DNA of 5,059 nt, taken from contig JAKAPO010000193.1 in assembly GCA_021807065.1 (NCBI GenBank), positions 1-5,059 on the forward strand, written 5' to 3'. The notes below the pieces were generated by a model. That model was given only the letters and a program-made list of their open reading frames with translations. It had not been told where the DNA came from and did not search any database. Numbering within the stretch: the first letter of the stretch is position 1; each line of letters starts with the position of its first letter. This stretch comes from a bacterium. Lineage in GTDB: Bacteria; Vulcanimicrobiota; Vulcanimicrobiia; Vulcanimicrobiales; Vulcanimicrobiaceae. Of this stretch, positions 1 through 5,059 are shown piece by piece. Made by a program: the position numbers and the translations under genes.

Positions 1-154
1 TCCGATCTACGCCGCGTTCGAGACGGGAGGTAACGCCGGCAACGTTGTCGCTGTAGATCGCCTGCGTTACGTCCGCTGCCTGCATTTGCGCAGAAGCGCC
101 GCAGCCCGCGAGCGCGATACCTGCGATCATGACCGTGAGGGCGAATCTAAACAT
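1..154 (-). CDS. Lipoprotein, N-terminal 51 residues (C-terminus beyond window)
   Basis: The reading frame starts at the ATG at 154-152 and stays open to the window edge (51 codons). The translation begins MFRFALTVMIAGIALAGCGAS: a positive start, a hydrophobic stretch at residues 4-17, then the lipobox LAGC with Cys18. This is a typical signal peptidase II site, so the mature protein should be lipid-anchored in the cell envelope. The mature part begins with small and polar residues and then a probable helix (residues 26-51, containing AADVTQAIYSDNVAGV). No domain can be named from this fragment. The start overlaps the last 8 nt of the upstream coiled-coil gene (shared ATGTTTAG), and no clear Shine-Dalgarno precedes it, so translation by termination-reinitiation is likely. 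The lipoprotein signal is clear; function is unknown. Confidence 0.8.
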   Translation of the reverse strand, partial: MFRFALTVMIAGIALAGCGASAQMQAADVTQAIYSDNVAGVTSRLERGVDR

Positions 155-593
155 CGCCCCAGCCGTAGGAGACGCTGCCGAGGTTTGCAATGACGCGCGG
201 CGGTGGGCCGACGAAGCCTTCGGTGGGAACGCTCACGCCCACGGTGTTCGCGATCGCGCGTTGTACTTGATCGATAACGCGGTGCTGGTAGGCGACCTCG
301 CGCTCGAGCGCGAGGTTATCGGCGAGCGCTACAAGGTATGCATGGCGCTCGGCATCGTACGCCGCCCATGCTTCGTCGCGTTGTTGCGCGGTCTGCGCCT
401 GGCGCGCGGCCATCGCGGCTTCACGCTGATGTACGTCGTGGTTGTGCCTAATAATAAGGTAGGTTGCGGCGGCAGCCGCCCCAAGGAAAAGCAAGTTTCT
501 CGTGCTTGCTGCACCGTCGGCGAGGACCGGACGCGGGGTTGGTATCGCAGTTAGTGCGAGCGTCGCCAAGAGTATCGTAGCTATCGCTCTCAT
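147..593 (-). CDS. Exported membrane-anchored coiled-coil protein, function unknown
   Basis: The protein has 148 residues. Residues 1-25 look like a cleavable signal peptide (MRAIATILLATLALTAIPTP, then RPVLA with a cut before DG). A second hydrophobic segment at residues 33-48 (NLLFLGAAAAATYLII) could be a membrane anchor. Residues 50-115 are rich in Ala, Gln, Glu and Arg with few helix breakers and should form a long helix or coiled coil. The tail (116-148) is Val/Gly/Pro-rich, with GPPP at 129-132, and ends YGWGDV. A weak GGGAAA lies about 11 nt before the start, so initiation is not well defined by the ribosome-binding site. The stop overlaps the lipoprotein start, which suggests one operon and possibly one envelope complex. 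I do not recognise the family. The alternative frames across this region lack such an ordered layout of signal, anchor and helix. Confidence 0.75.
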   Translation of the reverse strand: MRAIATILLATLALTAIPTPRPVLADGAASTRNLLFLGAAAAATYLIIRHNHDVHQREAAMAARQAQTAQQRDEAWAAYDAERHAYLVALADNLALEREVAYQHRVIDQVQRAIANTVGVSVPTEGFVGPPPRVIANLGSVSYGWGDV

Positions 594-645
594 GCTGCCA
601 ACATTTCCCGTCGGAGCTTAGCGCAAAACTTCTTGCAACCGGGCA

Positions 646-661
646 CCAAGCAGGGGCTTGG
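646..661. repeat. Perfect 6-bp-stem hairpin upstream of the coiled-coil gene
   Basis: CCAAGC (646-651) and GCTTGG (656-661) pair perfectly around a 4-nt AGGG loop. It lies about 50 nt before the coiled-coil gene start and touches the end of repeat copy A. No T-run follows on either strand, so it is not a standard intrinsic terminator. It could be a leader hairpin or an extension of the repeat. Confidence 0.5.
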
Positions 662-717
662 AGGCGCTCCCCCTCGAGGTCGCTTGGCGCCAATGTGCTC
701 CGCTCGCTCGGGATGAC
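661..717 (-). repeat. GTCATCCCGAG intergenic repeat, copy A
   Basis: On the minus strand it begins GTCATCCCGAGCGAGC and ends AGCGACCTCGAGGGGGAGCGCCTC. Both ends match copy C (2994-3049) nearly base for base, but the centre differs. Here the centre holds the palindrome TTGGCGCCAA (684-693), where copy C has CAGTGC/GCACTG. Conserved arms around an exchanged palindromic core suggest a structured intergenic element. It lies just upstream of the coiled-coil gene and 3 nt past the stop of the doubtful ORF at 721-921. Confidence 0.75.
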
Positions 718-720
718 GGA

Positions 721-921
721 TCAGTGCGCGCCCAGTAGCTCGCCGATGGTACTGGCAATACAATCGACGTACTCTTGAGCGCAGACGGCGACGTCCAGCA
801 CTCGATTCTGGAAGAACTTCGTTCGCTCTCGAGCTACGTGCGCGAGGCTCTCCAACCGTGTGCTAGCGATACGTAGTCCATGCTCATCCGGCAAACGGTT
901 CTTGAAGGTCGCGCCTTCCAT
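721..921 (-). CDS. Doubtful 66-residue ORF between two repeats
   Basis: It is an ATG-to-TGA frame whose translation is helix-compatible: charged N-terminal third (MEGATFKNRLPDEHG), then amphipathic stretches ending STIGELLGAH, with two Cys at about residues 47 and 54. Third codon positions are about two-thirds G or C, only mildly above background, so coding potential is weak to moderate. There is no Shine-Dalgarno: the start lies directly after the hairpin of repeat copy B, and copy A begins 3 nt after the stop. I do not recognise a family. It may be a real small protein, a decayed gene remnant, or a chance frame in a repeat-bounded spacer. Without it, 594-964 holds only repeats and hairpins. 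Confidence 0.25.
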   Translation of the reverse strand: MEGATFKNRLPDEHGLRIASTRLESLAHVARERTKFFQNRVLDVAVCAQEYVDCIASTIGELLGAH

Positions 922-960
922 GGAGCACGCGCCACGGTCCGTGGCGTACTCGGGATGACA
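922..960 (-). repeat. GTCATCCCGAG intergenic repeat, copy B with hairpin
   Basis: On the minus strand it reads TGTCATCCCGAGTAC and then a perfect 8-bp inverted repeat, CGCCACGG and CCGTGGCG, around a single central base (930-946). It begins 4 nt after the stop of the S9 peptidase gene. The hairpin could stabilise the 3' end of that mRNA or weaken read-through, but no U-run follows, so it is not a canonical terminator. The GAGTAC junction is shared with copy D, not with A or C. Confidence 0.7.
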
Positions 961-964
961 GAGG

Positions 965-2971
965 CTATTTGAAGTGTTGGGCGATGAAGGCGATCCAGTA
1001 GTGGTAGACGTCGGCGGTTCGCACCGGATCGCTTGGGAAGTGGCCGTCGATGGGCCAGACGCGCAGCGTTGCGTCTTTGTGATTGTCGCGTAACGCGCGC
1101 CAGTACATCGAGGACGTTGCGAACGGGTCGCGGTTGTCGCCGACGTCGGAGAGGATGAGCACGGGCGTCGTCACGTCTTTCGCATACGAGATCGCGGAGA
1201 CGCGGCGCCAATCCGCGGCGTTGTCGCCGACGAACGGCGATCCCTTGAAGAGATCTACGTCCGCGCGGCTGTCATCGGCGGTGCCGTAGTCGGTTATCCA
1301 GTCGTTGACCGAGGCGCCGGAGACAGCCGCAGCCCAGATATGATACGCGGAGATCATCCAGGCGGTCATGATTCCGCCGTACGACCAGCCGGAGACGGCG
1401 ATGCGCTTCGGATCGACGATGCCGCGAGCGCGTACCGCATCGACGGCTGCCATGATGTCTTTTCCGGGACCGGCGTCGGGATCGTCGAAGACGGCGCGTT
1501 GATAGGCGAGACCGAGATCGTCGCTTCCGCGATAGTTCGGCCGCAACACCAACCAGCCACGCGCGGCCATCACTTGTGCGTAGAAATCGAAGCCTAGCAT
1601 CGATGACGCGGTCGGTCCGCCGTGAATGTAGACGACGAGCGGATAGCGGTGCCCAGTGGCAAAGCGCGGCGGGGTATATAGGACGGCATCACCGTGGATG
1701 CTGAGGCTCGTGTCGTAGGTAATGCGCTGCGCGTTCGCGAGATCGAGCCGCGCGAGCGATGTATTGTAATTGGTGAGGCGTGCGATCGTGCCGGAGGGCG
1801 AGCGGTAATACAACTCGGGTGGGCGCTTCGTCGACGATGCAACGAAGAGCATCGCATCATTTGGCCCAATCGCGCCGTTGAGATCCGACTCCGCGATGAG
1901 TGCGCCTAGATCGACGCGTGTGAGACCGCCGCCGAGCGTTGCGCGGTAGAGCGCGAGCGAAGTGCGATTCGGCGCGGTGAAGAAGATGCTACGGCCATCG
2001 TGAGACCATGCGGCACCGTAGACCGGGCGGTCGACAGGAGCGGAAATCATCGTGCCGTCGCCGCCGACGGGGGTCGTAACGTAAAGCTGCACGAGGCTCA
2101 CTTGCGGGTCGCCTGGAGAGCGCAAGTATGCAAGGTGCGCGCCATCCGGGGACCAAAGCACGGCGCTCTCCCAGGCAGTATGCGCGGTAAGATAGCGTAC
2201 CCGCTTCGTTGCGACGTCCACGATCGCGTTACGTGAGGAACTCTCGTCGTTGAGGATCGGATCCGGCGCGAGCGTCACGGCGACGCTCTTCCCATCGGGC
2301 GACCACGCCAGCGACGATTGCGCCTCTCCGGACGTTACACTGCGCGTGCCAAAGGTGAGCTGATCGGCGTGGCCGCCGTTTGCGGAGATCACAAAAAGAT
2401 GTACGGGGTACGGCGGCTCGCGGTCGACGATCGGCTGTGTCGTGAATACGAAGCTGTCGCGGAAGCGATCGGCGCCTTTGCGCTTCGGCGGTGCTTGCGC
2501 TGAGGTGTACGCGATCGCGCCGGAGTCGGGGCGCCAGGCGTACTGCAGCACGCCGCTCTTGGCATCGGTGATCGGGCGTGCGTCACCGCCGTCGAGCGGC
2601 ATGATCCAGACCTGCGGTCTTGCGTCCTTACCTGTGCCCGAGTCTGCGATGAAGGCGATGCTCCTGCCGTTTGGCGCAAAGGCTGGCTGCGAGAGGCCTT
2701 CGCGGTCGTAGGTCAGCGCGCGCTGCGCGTGCGTGGCGATATCGATCATTACGAGCTGCGCCTTGCGCGTGTCGTCGTTCCAGTCGATGCGCGAAACGAG
2801 GACGATTGCCGACTTTCCATCGGGGGATATTTGAGGTGAAGTGAGGCGGACGAGTCTCTGATAGTCACTCTCCCGAATGGTGCGTACGCTGGTCGCTCGA
2901 GCGGGGAGCGTAATCAACAGTGGAAGGGCAGCGCATGTCAAAAATGCGGCAGCAACGCTTTTCATCTGCAT
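965..2971 (-). CDS. Secreted S9-family prolyl oligopeptidase-type serine peptidase
   Basis: This 668-residue exported peptidase probably cleaves oligopeptides outside the cytoplasm (dipeptidyl/acylaminoacyl-peptidase type; exact specificity not readable). Residues 1-26 are a signal peptide ending in ARA. Residues about 40-400 form a beta-propeller, with blade motifs SPDGK (49), APNGR (99), RPDSG (147), SPDGK (224), SPDGA (274) and SHDGR (323). The C-terminal alpha/beta-hydrolase domain has HGGP (450-453), NYRGS (479-483) and the nucleophile elbow GWSYGG (528-533, Ser530). Asp612 in GDNRDP and His644 in GHFPSDPVR complete the likely triad. The usual RVP...QS after the Asp reads RDP...SS here. 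I chose ATG 2971 because a signal peptide starts there, with GGAAAG 9 nt before it; a second ATG lies 6 nt inside. The frame stays open far upstream, but that part is repeat and rpsB antisense. It is divergent from rpsB. Confidence 0.93.
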   Translation of the reverse strand: MQMKSVAAAFLTCAALPLLITLPARATSVRTIRESDYQRLVRLTSPQISPDGKSAIVLVSRIDWNDDTRKAQLVMIDIATHAQRALTYDREGLSQPAFAPNGRSIAFIADSGTGKDARPQVWIMPLDGGDARPITDAKSGVLQYAWRPDSGAIAYTSAQAPPKRKGADRFRDSFVFTTQPIVDREPPYPVHLFVISANGGHADQLTFGTRSVTSGEAQSSLAWSPDGKSVAVTLAPDPILNDESSSRNAIVDVATKRVRYLTAHTAWESAVLWSPDGAHLAYLRSPGDPQVSLVQLYVTTPVGGDGTMISAPVDRPVYGAAWSHDGRSIFFTAPNRTSLALYRATLGGGLTRVDLGALIAESDLNGAIGPNDAMLFVASSTKRPPELYYRSPSGTIARLTNYNTSLARLDLANAQRITYDTSLSIHGDAVLYTPPRFATGHRYPLVVYIHGGPTASSMLGFDFYAQVMAARGWLVLRPNYRGSDDLGLAYQRAVFDDPDAGPGKDIMAAVDAVRARGIVDPKRIAVSGWSYGGIMTAWMISAYHIWAAAVSGASVNDWITDYGTADDSRADVDLFKGSPFVGDNAADWRRVSAISYAKDVTTPVLILSDVGDNRDPFATSSMYWRALRDNHKDATLRVWPIDGHFPSDPVRTADVYHYWIAFIAQHFK

Positions 2972-2993
2972 GGGCCACGACTTTCCACGCGTT

Positions 2994-3050
2994 GAGGCGC
3001 TTCCCTCGACGTCGCTCAGTGCTATCGCACTGTGCTCGCTCGGGATGACA
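2994..3050 (-). repeat. GTCATCCCGAG intergenic repeat, copy C with hairpin
   Basis: On the minus strand it begins TGTCATCCCGAGCGAGC and ends GAGCGACGTCGAGGGAAGC followed by GCCTC, the same arms as copy A. The core is a perfect hairpin: CAGTGC (3017-3022), 4-nt loop, GCACTG (3027-3032). TCCC and GGGA near the outer ends can also pair, giving an imperfect longer palindrome. It ends about 22 nt before the S9 peptidase start codon, so it lies in the promoter or leader of that gene. Confidence 0.75.
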
Positions 3051-3083
3051 AGGTTCGGTCGCTCCAGACAAGGTTCGGTCGCT
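3047..3083. repeat. Short tandem duplication, 17-mer twice at 20-bp period
   Basis: GACAAGGTTCGGTCGCT occurs exactly at 3047-3063 and again at 3067-3083, separated by CCA. The first copy overlaps the GATGAC end of repeat copy C, so part of the repeat terminus was probably duplicated outward by slippage. It lies in the divergent intergenic region between the peptidase and rpsB. It could also be a tandem regulator-binding site, but the perfect identity and position on a repeat end favour slippage. Confidence 0.8.
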
Positions 3084-3137
3084 GATGTGGAAATCTCGAG
3101 TCCGAAGGACACCGGAAGCGATCTCCATCTGTCGTAG

Positions 3138-3174
3138 GTGGCTCCGCAGGAGCCACGGTGTACTCGGGATGACA
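3138..3174 (-). repeat. GTCATCCCGAG intergenic repeat, copy D with hairpin
   Basis: On the minus strand it reads TGTCATCCCGAGTACACC and then a perfect 8-bp stem: GTGGCTCC (3138-3145), 3-nt loop, GGAGCCAC (3149-3156). The GTCATCCCGAGTAC arm is that of copy B, while the stem sequence is unrelated. A small extra stem, GTCC/GGAC with a GAA loop, sits further along at 3100-3110. No gene lies in this stretch. Confidence 0.7.
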
Positions 3175-3182
3175 AGAAGGAA

Positions 3183-3240
3183 GGCCGCCCGTTAGGGCGG
3201 CCACATTCGCGACGGATGGCAATGCTCGCTCGCGATGACA
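3183..3240 (-). repeat. Diverged repeat, copy E, with GC-rich hairpin
   Basis: The minus strand begins TGTCATCGCGAGCGAGC, one base different from copies A and C, and ends in a strong hairpin. Its stem is GGCCGCCC (3183-3190) and GGGCGGCC (3195-3202) around a GTTA loop. On the minus strand the stem is followed by TTCCTTCTT, which looks somewhat like a terminator, but no minus-strand gene runs into it. The GATGACA end lies 5 bp before the rpsB extended -10 element. Confidence 0.6.
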
Positions 3241-3245
3241 AAGTG

Positions 3246-3254
3246 TGGTATACT
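3246..3254 (+). promoter_or_regulatory. Extended -10 promoter of the rpsB operon
   Basis: TGGTATACT fits the extended -10 pattern TGnTATAAT with one mismatch in the hexamer (TATACT, 3249-3254). No good -35 hexamer is found 16-18 bp upstream, which an extended -10 can tolerate. Transcription would begin near 3261, giving a leader of about 100 nt before the likely S2 start. It is the only strong sigma-70-like element I see in the divergent gap. Confidence 0.6.
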
Positions 3255-3260
3255 CCTCGC

Positions 3261-3361
3261 GTTTGTCTCATCTCGCTCTCCAGGGAGGGAGGGCGTCCAT
3301 GGCTCCTACGGAGGCTGCTCATCAAGGAGGGCGAGCGGCCGTGGCCAGAAGGGAGAACCTT
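3261..3361 (+). promoter_or_regulatory. rpsB leader with three ribosome-binding-site/start pairs
   Basis: Three starts lie in the S2 frame. ATG 3299 follows (AGGG)x3 at 3282-3293 by 5 nt. GTG 3341 follows AAGGAGG (3324-3330) by 10 nt. GTG 3362 follows AAGGGAG (3349-3355) by 6 nt. The third gives MSVISMKELL, the N-terminus found in other bacterial S2 proteins, and is taken as the real start. The earlier pairs would add 21 or 7 residues. S2 is known to repress its own operon in enterobacteria through the leader; whether this leader does so cannot be told. Confidence 0.45.
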
Positions 3362-4168
3362 GTGTCCGTCATTAGCATGAAAGAGCTGCTGGAAGCCGGC
3401 GTGCACTTCGGTCACCAGACGCGGCGCTGGAATCCGAAGATGAAGCCGTACATCTTCCAAGAGCGCAACGGCATCTACATCATCGATCTCGCGCAGACCG
3501 TCCAGAAGTTTCGCGAGGTGTACGAGCTGATCAAACAGATGTCGCGTGACGGCAAGATCATTCTTTTCGTCGGAACGAAGAAACAAGCGCAGGACGTCGT
3601 GCGCGAGGAGGCCGAGCGCGCCGGAGCGTTCTTCGTGAACCAGCGGTGGCTCGGCGGAACGCTGACCAACTTTGCGACGATCCAGAAGCGCATCAACCGG
3701 CTGCGCGAGCTGGAGAACATGAAAGTTCAGGGCGATTTCGACCGCCTTCCGAAAAAGGAAGTGGTAAGGTTGCAGGACGAGATGATGAAGTTGGAGCGCT
3801 TCCTCGGCGGCATCAAAGAGATGCATCGTTTGCCCGACGCGATCTTCATCATCGATCCGAAGAAAGAGCGCATCGCGGTGCTCGAGGCACGCAAGCTGAA
3901 GATTCCGATCATTGCCACCATCGACACGAACTGCGACCCCGAGGAGATCGACTATCCGATTCCTGCCAACGACGATGCGATTCGCGCCGTGAAGCTCATC
4001 GTCAGCAAGATCGCCGATGCAATGATCGAGGGCAAGACCGAGCTCGAGAGCGCGGGTTACGAAGGCGACGCGTACGAAAGCGGTTCGTACCAACAGGAAG
4101 GCGACTACGAGACGCCCGCCTACGATCAGTACCAGCCGACGCCGGCGATCGAAGAGACGGGCGCGTAA
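3362..4168 (+). CDS. rpsB: 30S ribosomal protein S2
   Basis: S2 is a small-subunit ribosomal protein that assembles late and helps hold S1 in species that have it. The 268-residue product carries the family throughout: AGVHFGHQTRRWNPKMKPYI (12-31), LFVGTKKQAQ (68-77), NQRWLGGTLTN (93-103), and the C-terminal block DTNCDPEEIDYPIPANDDAI (188-207). It resembles the Bacillus type strongly. The GTG at 3362 was chosen because it reproduces the conserved MSVISMK start and has AAGGGAG 6 nt upstream. The core ends near residue 223; residues 224-268 form an acidic, Tyr/Gln-rich tail with six Tyr (such as DAYESGSYQQ), probably disordered and absent from many homologues. It is the first gene of an operon, 4 nt before tsf. 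Confidence 0.97.
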   Translation: MSVISMKELLEAGVHFGHQTRRWNPKMKPYIFQERNGIYIIDLAQTVQKFREVYELIKQMSRDGKIILFVGTKKQAQDVVREEAERAGAFFVNQRWLGGTLTNFATIQKRINRLRELENMKVQGDFDRLPKKEVVRLQDEMMKLERFLGGIKEMHRLPDAIFIIDPKKERIAVLEARKLKIPIIATIDTNCDPEEIDYPIPANDDAIRAVKLIVSKIADAMIEGKTELESAGYEGDAYESGSYQQEGDYETPAYDQYQPTPAIEETGA

Positions 4169-4172
4169 CGCG

Positions 4173-4772
4173 ATGGCGTACACACCAACAGCCGAAGAGA
4201 TCAAGAGCCTCCGGGAGATGACGGATGCACCGATCATGGATTGCCGCAAGGTGCTCGTGCAGGCCGGCGGCGACGTAACGCGCGCCAAAGTGCTGCTGCT
4301 GGAACGGGGCGCGATCGCAGCGCAGAAGAAGGCTGAGCGCGCCGTGAACGAGGGACTCGTGACCAGCTACATCCATACCGGCGGGAAGATCGGCGTGCTC
4401 GTCGAGGTCAACAGCGAGACGGATTTCGTTGCCCGCAATCCGAAGTTTGTCGAACTCGCGCGCGACATCGCGATGCACATTGCAGCGATGTCGCCGAAAT
4501 ACATCGAACGCACGCAGATACCACCAGAAGAGGTCGAGCGCGTGCGGGGTGAGCTGCGCGCACAGGTTCCTCCAGGCAAGCCGCGCGAGATCGCCGAGAA
4601 GATCGTCGAGGGGAAACTCAACAAGTGGTACGAGGAGACCTGCTTGCTCGATCAAGCCTTCGTGAAGAATGACGAGATCAGCGTCGCCGATCTCATCAAC
4701 GGTGCGATCGGATCGCTGGGCGAGCGCATTCGCGTTCGCCGATTCGCAAAGTTCGCGCTCGGCGAAGAGTAG
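4173..4772 (+). CDS. tsf: Translation elongation factor Ts (short form)
   Basis: EF-Ts is the cytosolic nucleotide-exchange factor that releases GDP from EF-Tu during translation. The 199-residue protein starts with the UBA-like domain (about 4-50), containing LREMTDAPIMDCRKVL (13-28). The EF-Tu-contacting motif TDFV at 83-86 follows, and the C-terminal part has KIVEGKLNKWYEE (143-155), CLLDQAFV (157-164) and IRVRRFAKF (186-194). At about 200 residues it is the short form, as in Thermus (196 aa), against about 283 in E. coli, so it has one core subdomain and may act as a dimer. The ATG is 4 nt past the rpsB stop with only a weak ribosome-binding site, so translation is probably coupled to rpsB. 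The rpsB-tsf order is widely conserved. Confidence 0.97.
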   Translation: MAYTPTAEEIKSLREMTDAPIMDCRKVLVQAGGDVTRAKVLLLERGAIAAQKKAERAVNEGLVTSYIHTGGKIGVLVEVNSETDFVARNPKFVELARDIAMHIAAMSPKYIERTQIPPEEVERVRGELRAQVPPGKPREIAEKIVEGKLNKWYEETCLLDQAFVKNDEISVADLINGAIGSLGERIRVRRFAKFALGEE

Positions 4773-4780
4773 GCTGGCCG

Positions 4781-5059
4781 GTGTACAAGCGCGTCTTATT
4801 AAAGATCTCGGGTGAGGCATTCGCCGTCAACGACGCCGGCGTCGACGATTCGAAGACCAACGCGATGGCGGAAGAGATCGCCGACGTCGCCCGGCGCGGG
4901 ACATCGATCGCGATCGTCGTCGGCGGCGGCAACATCTGGCGCGGAAAAGTCCACGAAGCGGCGGGCATGGACCGGGCGACCGCCGATTACATGGGCATGC
5001 TTGCGACCGTGATCAACGCGCTCGCGCTGCAAGATGCGCTCGAGCGCATCGGCGTGCCG
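4781..5059 (+). CDS. pyrH: UMP kinase, N-terminal 93 residues (continues beyond window)
   Basis: UMP kinase phosphorylates UMP to UDP with ATP in pyrimidine nucleotide synthesis; the bacterial enzyme belongs to the amino acid kinase fold and is usually a GTP-activated, UTP-inhibited hexamer. The fragment shows the phosphate-binding start YKRVLLKISGEAF (2-14), the glycine loop VVGGGNIWRG (46-55) and DYMGMLATVIN (69-79), which matches the family's DxMGMLATVxN. The GTG start at 4781 is preferred because it gives MYKRVLLK at the usual position; the ribosome-binding site (GGCTGG) is poor. It lies 8 nt after the tsf stop, in the conserved rpsB-tsf-pyrH order; frr often follows, but lies outside. 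No frameshift is seen in the visible part. Confidence 0.95.
   Translation, partial: MYKRVLLKISGEAFAVNDAGVDDSKTNAMAEEIADVARRGTSIAIVVGGGNIWRGKVHEAAGMDRATADYMGMLATVINALALQDALERIGVP

Noticed and set aside
129..554. Plus-strand frame of 141 codons opposite the coiled-coil gene
   Set aside because: The minus-strand product has an ordered signal peptide, anchor and helix, and its stop overlaps a lipoprotein start. The plus frame has no such features.
448..693. Minus-strand frame of 81 codons spanning repeat copy A and the coiled-coil gene start
   Set aside because: It is composed of repeat sequence plus an out-of-frame part of the real gene, with mixed Arg/Pro/Cys composition.
3183..3211. GC-rich hairpin as an intrinsic terminator
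   Set aside because: A weak T-rich run follows only on the minus strand, where no gene is transcribed into it; it fits better as part of a repeat copy.
2994..3240. Clustered repeats as a CRISPR array
   Set aside because: Spacing is irregular, cores differ between copies, only the arms match, and no cas gene is present.
2972..4288. The S9 peptidase frame continues open for about 439 more codons across the repeats and antisense to rpsB and the start of tsf
   Set aside because: The extension has no peptidase features, runs through repeats, and is antisense to a certain ribosomal gene. The signal peptide at 2971 marks the real start. Lack of stops is expected in GC-rich antisense frames.
4002..4820. 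Minus-strand frame of 272 codons opposite tsf
   Set aside because: It mirrors the conserved tsf coding sequence, crosses gene boundaries and has no recognisable motif.

Overview
The window comes from a fairly GC-rich bacterium (roughly 60% GC by eye). The lineage cannot be fixed from 5 kb. Ribosomal protein S2 begins MSVISMK and closely resembles the Bacillus type, and EF-Ts is the short (~200 aa) form known from Thermus and many non-proteobacterial phyla. Together with high GC and many intergenic GTCATCCCGAG repeats, this fits an uncultured Terrabacteria-type lineage (for example Eremiobacterota or Chloroflexota), but that is a guess.

Layout. The left 3 kb is read on the minus strand. From right to left it holds a secreted S9-family prolyl-oligopeptidase-type peptidase (2971 to 965), a repeat-rich gap with one doubtful 66-codon ORF (921 to 721), a small exported, membrane-anchored coiled-coil protein of unknown function (593 to 147), and the N-terminus of a lipoprotein (154 to beyond base 1). 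The last two overlap by 8 nt and are probably co-translated. The right 1.8 kb is read on the plus strand and is the conserved translation/nucleotide operon rpsB-tsf-pyrH: ribosomal protein S2, elongation factor Ts and UMP kinase, the last cut by the window edge. Intergenic distances inside this operon are 4 and 8 nt.

The two gene-poor stretches (594-964 and 2972-3361) are the least ordinary part. They carry five copies of a short repeat, all in the same orientation. On the minus strand each starts with GTCATCSCGAG and continues into a hairpin whose sequence differs between copies. A 20-bp-period tandem duplication lies between two copies. A good extended -10 promoter (TGGTATACT) for the rpsB operon directly abuts the last copy. 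The roughly 100-nt rpsB leader contains three successive in-frame start codons, each with its own purine-rich ribosome-binding site; homology favours the third.

The S2, EF-Ts and UMP kinase genes are housekeeping functions in translation and pyrimidine nucleotide supply. The peptidase is an exported scavenging or processing enzyme, and the lipoprotein/coiled-coil pair looks like an envelope module of unknown role. I see no CRISPR array, transposase, integrase, phage gene, tRNA or rRNA. The unexplained items are the repeat family with variable hairpin cores, the rpsB leader and the envelope pair.
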